Below are positions 31,874 to 36,403 of a DNA stretch of 36,403 nt, piece by piece. Position 1 is the first letter of the stretch. Each line of letters starts with the position of its first letter. The notes under the pieces are model-generated. The model was given only the letters and a program-made list of their open reading frames with translations. It did not search any database and was not told the origin of the DNA. The DNA is from Ectocarpus siliculosus (lineage: Eukaryota > Sar > Phaeophyceae > Ectocarpales > Ectocarpaceae), in NCBI GenBank assembly GCA_000310025.1, contig FN649743.1, forward strand, positions 2,026,475 to 2,062,877, read 5' to 3'. Position numbers and translations under genes: made by a program.

Positions 31874-34309
31874 CTGCAGAGGACAGTACGAAGTGTGACA
31901 GGCAATCGTTTTGTTTCTGGGTAAAAAACACCGACAACCATTTCATGTGGTGCAGTTGGAAACGGTTCGAGGGGTCTTTCTGATGGTCATGGAAGGGGGT
32001 TAAAAAGAAGGCATCAAATGGAATACTTTCGGGTTCTACGACCAGTGAGAACGCGTCAGTTATCAGCGCGTGTGTGCAAAGCATGACATGCGATGGATCC
32101 CATGAAGGAGGCCGACCGGGGGGGTCTGGGCTGGGATGTACCCGGCAAGATTGAAAGTTCTCCGGCACTCCCGAGCAGGAGAGCCAGGACCAGCCGGCAA
32201 AGCCCAAGTCGCGTTATGCCCACATCTACATCATGATTGTGTTCTATACCACAGAGAAAGGAGCGAGACGCTTGCCATGTTCTAGGGGATACGGTATGGT
32301 CGCGGGAGTGTGACGAGCGCAAGGTCTTTATTCTTATCTCTTAGGGTTCGATGGGCTGGAAACAAAACATCTGTCACTCTCAAGTTCGTGAGATTACACC
32401 ACCAGTCCTGATCTTTCTCTCGCATGCCGGAACATGTCTCTTTCTTCGTCATATAACATGATATTTTTGTCCCGGATGGCTTGGGGGTGGTTGGCTCAAG
32501 ACCTGCTTTTCGCATTGTGAGGGCTGATTGTCTTGTGAGCATCAGGCATCTTCGTCAGGCTTGAAAAAGAGATATCTCTAAGCGTTATATAGGTTTAGAA
32601 GTAAGCACCTACAGGCTCTTGCGGGGATAGCCGCCCACATGTACACATTGATAGGCTTTGCCACCCCCTTTGGTCGCGCTTCGTACGTTCCGGTTTCCTT
32701 TCTCAAGTAGCCGATCGGCCGTTCCTCCCTCTTAGAAGATGCGTCCTCCGTCCGGCATATATATGTTGTCAATGGACTTGACTGTACTGCAACGGCAAGC
32801 ATTACTGAACTCACGGTAAACGCTGACCGTTCAACATGCTCTCCCTTTGCCAGATGCCATGTATGTATTCGCAGAACCGCGAAGTCTGGAACCATCCACT
32901 ACGTAGTCTGCTGTCGCAGTTCTCTCGACCTATAGAAGCCGAAATCAAACCAATTGACTAGTCTAATGGTGTGATTTCGGCTTCTATAAAAGTTAGTCGT
33001 GGGGCTCGTGAGCCCCGTCACTTTCACTTCCGAGGAGGGTGACTCCCCTTGCCAGCGCTACTATCCGTCCAATCTTTATTTCGCTTCATATCACTCGCCA
33101 CCCACATCCTGCAGAGTGTTCCAGGGTCCACGAGTCCTTCCGTCACCCATACTCTGGCCGAGAGTATCCAGGGTCTCAGGAAAGAAACCACTTCAAAGTG
33201 TCCAGCCTGGGTCTCGAACCCACGACTCACTTTTATAGAAGCTGAAATCAAACAATTCCAGCGCTGACTATTTAGTACAATGGTTTGATTTCGTCTTCTA
33301 TAGACCAAAAGACTTCTTGCAGTCGACTACTGTAAATACAGAGGTACTACATAGACGAATCTACGGAGGACCGGAAGCCGAGCGCCAGTAAAACGACCGA
33401 TGCCGGAGAGTACAAGTTCCCCCGGGCTACGGTGGTCGCACGACGCTTCACGAACATATTCTGCTTCTTGAGAAGGGGCCAGACCCGGGAGCTGCAAGGC
33501 AGCGCCACATCCTCACGTGTCCAAAAAATGATGTTGCAAGTATGGACATGAACGAACGAAGTGTGGGTGTACCTGAGATGACCACTGCTGGCATCCCGAC
33601 GGATGAAGCTTGATCTGCTTCATGTATGGCTGCGGTGGCCGCATAACATGTTGCACGTCATCGCTCCTCCGGAGAGAAGCCCCCCTGGGTGAGGAGGGTG
33701 GAGAGCATGGTGCGGGTGAAGGCGATCCCCTTCTCCGAGATGTTCGAAGCCGTGGGCTGTTCGTCGCCGTCATTTTTTTCAGCAAGGAAACATAACATCG
33801 ACGGCAATTACAACGCAAACTGAATATATAACGTCAACCTTTAGGCAGCATTCAAAGCTCGTCCCCCTTCGTGGCGATTGGCCACGAGACGACGAGTTTG
33901 TTTGGAAAGGAGAACACAACACATCAGCAACCAAAGCACGCGGCGCCACCGTTTCTTTGTTCGGGTTTCCCTCACGCCCGAAGCGATACAAGTTGCCCCG
34001 CCCTGAACCACCTGCTGTTGCGCCGCAGGTCCCGTGTCCCGTGTGCACCGGACGCTATGTAGACGCTGGGGGCGCTGGGACCTACGCGTTGTAGAAGGAG
34101 TTAATGCCGAGAGGGAGATACCCGACATTACGGAAGCGTAGGACATTCTACAAGGCGTGTATTGGAGGGATAGAAGGAGAAAGGAAAAGGGAAACGGGAT
34201 TGATAGATTTCCACAAGGCAGACGCCCAACATCTGCAGGTGCAGAGCTTCGCGACAACAGCAACGGCACGGACTAGACCGTTGGAAGCACCCTCTGTGCT
34301 CTCCTTGGC
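31874..34309. other. Divergent intergenic region between WDR17 and the ZNF511-like gene
   Basis: This should contain the missing WDR17 first exon and both promoters. I looked for the WDR17 N terminus on the minus strand and could not identify it. The palindrome pair at 32931-33302 is the only clear structure. Short frames such as 32092-32235 (+) show no domain. Confidence 0.5.
32931..33302. mobile_element. Candidate small inverted-repeat element bounded by two related palindromes
   Basis: The left palindrome, 32931-32988, is 58 bases: TATAGAAGCCGAAATCA pairs perfectly with 32972-32988, and the halves differ at only three of 29 positions. The right palindrome, 33234-33302, starts TATAGAAGCTGAAATCAAAC and ends in its near-complement (GTTTGATTTCGTCTTCTATA). 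The outer ends are therefore inverted copies, and the whole 372-base unit is flanked by GACC on both sides (32927-32930 and 33303-33306), like a 4-bp target duplication. No coding capacity is present. The inner 245 bases contain a B-box-like GGTTCGAGACC on the minus strand (33220-33210). It may be a MITE or foldback element, or two separate palindromic insertions. Confidence 0.5.
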
Positions 34310-35268
34310 ATGGTGGATGCTGACAGACGCAGCACCGGTGGCTTGTACCTTGGCCCCGTGCTCAGGCCGTTAAGTTCGGACTCTGAGTTTTTCGATGAGG
34401 GAAACACAAATCGAGCACTGCTCTGCAAGCTGAACGTGTTTGCGATCATGAGCGAGGGTGCTGATGCTATGGACCTCCACGAGGACCAGCACCAGTTCGA
34501 ATGCATGTTTCAGGACTGTACTGCCACCTTCTCGTCGCTGAAGAGGGTAAGTCCTGATTAGGGCCCTCCTGTCACTATGTAGATATCCTACGGCAGCATC
34601 TTGTTGTGTGCTTTGCAGTCTTACACGTTAGCGGTTTTTCTTTGGATACTGTGTGCTGGAGTCAAATGGACCATGCGTGTTCGCGCAACCAACACCTTGA
34701 GGTGTGGGCCAGCTCACCTGCTCAGCAATAGAAGCGTGGTGCTCTGAGGCTCTTCTTCTTCCTGCAGCAAGCACAGCTGTACGTGTAGGATGCAGCCGCG
34801 TAGAAGAATCGGCCGTATCTCTGCCGTAGCGACCTCCGATCTGTCAGCGAGGCAAGCGAAACGGTCCAAATATTTATATCAGCGGGTGTGCTACCCGGGT
34901 TCGTGGGGACGCCAAATATCTCAGCCAGCACCCAACTGATACGCGCAGCTCATCCGCAAACGTCCGCCTTCCGCTCAATCGAACTCCGCATCGACCTGAA
35001 GCACGAGGAGCACTACGAGACGTCGCACAGACACCGTTGTTTTACCTGCGGGCGCAGCTTCCCGACCCACCGACTGCTGGACCTACACCTTAGCGAGGCG
35101 CACGACTCCTTCTTTAGGGCTATGGCGGAGCGAAGGCCGATGTACGCGTGCCTGGTGGAAGGGTGCCCGGAAGTGTTTGAGTCGTCGGGAAAGCGCCACG
35201 AGCATCTCGTAGAGGCTCACCTCTATCCTGAGAGCTTCGACTTTAGCAGGCGAGAAATGACCGCGTAG
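34310..35268 (+). CDS. ZNF511: ZNF511-like C2H2 zinc-finger protein, two exons
   Basis: Exons 34310-34546 and 35002-35268 join in phase 0 (AGG before GTAAGT; CTGAAG before CAC) to give 167 residues. The N-terminal part has GPVLRPLSSDSEFFDEGN, aligning with the RPVRFPREHQFFEDGD region of human ZNF511. The first finger spans the intron: C-x4-C in ECMFQDC, then FSSLKRHEEHYETSH, which keeps the same spacing as the human finger. The second is CFTCGRSFPTHRLLDLHLSE followed by AHDSF. The third is CLVEGCPEVFESSGKRHEHL followed by VEAHLYPESFDF, the family's most conserved block. Human ZNF511 (about 250 residues) has a longer C-terminal tail; this protein stops soon after FDFSRREMTA. It is probably a nuclear nucleic-acid-binding protein, but its precise role is not established. 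The start is the ATG at 34310; 5' UTR introns are possible. Confidence 0.88.
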
Positions 35269-35815
35269 AGGTACTCGACTACTCGAGAGAGATAGATAGA
35301 GAGAGCGAGAGAGAGCGAGAGAAAGAGCGAGAGAGAGAGCCCGCACGAGCCAAATTGGCAGATCACGTCGTTTTTTGAGTAGGCTCACTATTATTCATAT
35401 TTCGCACACCACCCCTTGGTCTCGTTGTATGGCTGGGACTCAACAGGGGTCGGCGTGCCTTTTCACGATATGTAAACGTTAGGCTTCCGCGGGTATGTGT
35501 GTCCAGCAGATGTGTGTTTTGCTTAGGAAAAGTATGTAAGTATCCACCACCACCCGACAGAACTACATTGCTGTTATCCCCGACTTTTGGAGTACACATA
35601 TCGAACAAAAAACTCCCCCCCCACCACCCACCCCCTCCCGTCGATGTTCCACACATTTTCTCAGGCCATCATACACACGAAAAAAGGCAAGAGCAAATAT
35701 AGCAAAGGATAGAGAGATAAAGGGAGGGAATCTGGACGTGGAACCAGTAGTAGACGGGCGGAAGGGCAAGCTTCGGGCGAGGGGAGCAAAGGCTGGCGCG
35801 AGCAATGAAGCGGAG
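35269..35815. other. Intergenic region with (GA)n-rich tract at 35283-35340
   Basis: Directly after the ZNF511-like stop codon comes a 58-base purine tract made of GAGA, GATA and GCGA units, presumably in the 3' UTR. The remainder up to the CCCH start has C-rich patches near 35545-35560 and 35610-35640. I see no gene. Confidence 0.7.
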
Positions 35816-36403
35816 ATGGTGACCGCAACACAACGGGGGGGCACTTCTCACCCCCATTCGGCGCCTGGACCCACGGACAAGAACTCGCGGAGGAGCGGCC
35901 AAGGCCCAGCGGCTCCACGACCACCACTCGCTACCGCTGCTGCTGCTGCTGCTGCTGCGTCTCCGCGGATGGCGTGCAGGTTCTGGCGCACGGCCGGCGG
36001 GTGCCGCAGGGGCAACGATTGCAAGTTTGTTCACGCGGCAGGCGCTGGTGGTGACGCACTAAAGGGGGTCAAGGTCAAGGAAGCCATTGTTGTGGGGGGT
36101 GCGGCTGCTTCGAGTTTGGTGGGGTCGGGTGGCGGCAGTGGAAGCGGCAGGAGCGGTGGCAATGGCGGCGGCGGCGGCAGGGGTGGTGGTGGCGGCGGCG
36201 GTTGGGGAGGGCGGTCTAGTTTAAGCAGAGCGGGTGCTCGGGATGATGTTGGTGTGGTGTTAGACAGCGGCGGGGTGGAGAACGGTGTTGGTGTGGCGTC
36301 GGCAGAAGGGATGATGGTGATGGGGGAAGACGACGATGGCGTTTCTTCTTCCGGTGGCGTGGAGGAGCTGATCAATGGGATGAGCAAGCTCTTGATTCCA
36401 CGC
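35816..36403 (+). CDS. CCCH-type zinc-finger protein, 3' end beyond the window
   Basis: The frame opens at ATG 35816 and stays open for 196 codons to the window edge. Residues 1-50 are Pro/Arg-rich and end in an (A)8 tract encoded by GCT repeats (35935-35958). One CCCH finger follows, ACRFWRTAGGCRRGNDCKFV and H (C-x8-C-x5-C-x3-H), the RNA-binding type found in proteins of mRNA metabolism and in some E3 ligases. After it come a Gly/Ser tract (about 36120-36210) and an acidic segment (MVMGEDDDGVSSS). The frame is also open upstream without an ATG, so an earlier exon is possible. An out-of-frame ATG at 35805 opens a five-codon frame (MKRRW, stop 35820-35822) overlapping the main start, which could lower translation. 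The domain is clear but the specific family is not. Confidence 0.75.
   Translation, partial: MVTATQRGGTSHPHSAPGPTDKNSRRSGQGPAAPRPPLATAAAAAAAASPRMACRFWRTAGGCRRGNDCKFVHAAGAGGDALKGVKVKEAIVVGGAAASSLVGSGGGSGSGRSGGNGGGGGRGGGGGGGWGGRSSLSRAGARDDVGVVLDSGGVENGVGVASAEGMMVMGEDDDGVSSSGGVEELINGMSKLLIPR

Noticed and set aside
31945-31966. tRNA-like boxes (TGGTGCAGTTGG and GGTTCGAGGGG) next to each other
   Set aside because: The two boxes are only a few bases apart and no cloverleaf can form.
36031-36387. 118-codon Pro-rich minus-strand frame
   Set aside because: It is the complement of the Gly-rich tract of the CCCH protein.

Overview
This is a eukaryotic nuclear window, most likely from a brown alga (Ectocarpus-like stramenopile). 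Every recognisable gene except the one at the far left edge is G+C-rich, is split by introns of several hundred bases with GTGAG/GTGCG-type donors and pyrimidine-rich acceptors, and lies in long spacers full of microsatellites. The gene content (type III polyketide synthase, a degenerate ankyrin protein of a type I associate with brown-algal genomes, WDR17, RPB5, ZNF511-like) fits that group. The organism call is an inference from composition and protein resemblance; no database was searched.

Layout. 1-~323 (-): an A+T-rich fragment of a land-plant-like poly(A)-binding protein, joined abruptly in the middle of an algal coding exon (probable chimera or contaminant). ~324-6384 (+): type III polyketide synthase, nine exons, 5' end cut off at that join, catalytic Cys-His-Asn intact. 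6385-8918: no supported gene. 8919-10163 (-): ankyrin-repeat pseudogene with two frameshifts and a nonsense codon. 10164-11985: no supported gene. 11986-14952 (-): four-exon Tim17/Tim22/Tim23-like membrane protein. 16298-19504 (+): five-exon RPB5, the shared subunit of RNA polymerases I-III. 19505-21359: spacer with a decayed tRNA-like sequence. 21360-31873 (-): WDR17 orthologue, ten exons found, with one 4.2-kb 3' exon and a likely GC-AG intron; its first exon was not located. 31874-34309: spacer holding a pair of related palindromes that may bound a small mobile element. 34310-35268 (+): two-exon ZNF511-like zinc-finger protein. 35816-36403 (+): start of a CCCH zinc-finger protein that runs off the window.

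The genes do not form a pathway: they are ordinary, independently transcribed nuclear genes for specialised metabolism, membrane transport, transcription and probably scaffold functions. Tim17-like and RPB5 are divergent; RPB5 and WDR17 are convergent; WDR17 and ZNF511-like are divergent. Exon boundaries were deduced by hand from splice signals, reading phase and family similarity. Each complete multi-exon model sums to a whole number of codons.

The most notable signals are the plant PABP/algal PKS join, a small ORF-bearing module found twice (each time sense-oriented inside an intron), the paired palindromes at 32931-33302, and the GC-AG intron in WDR17.
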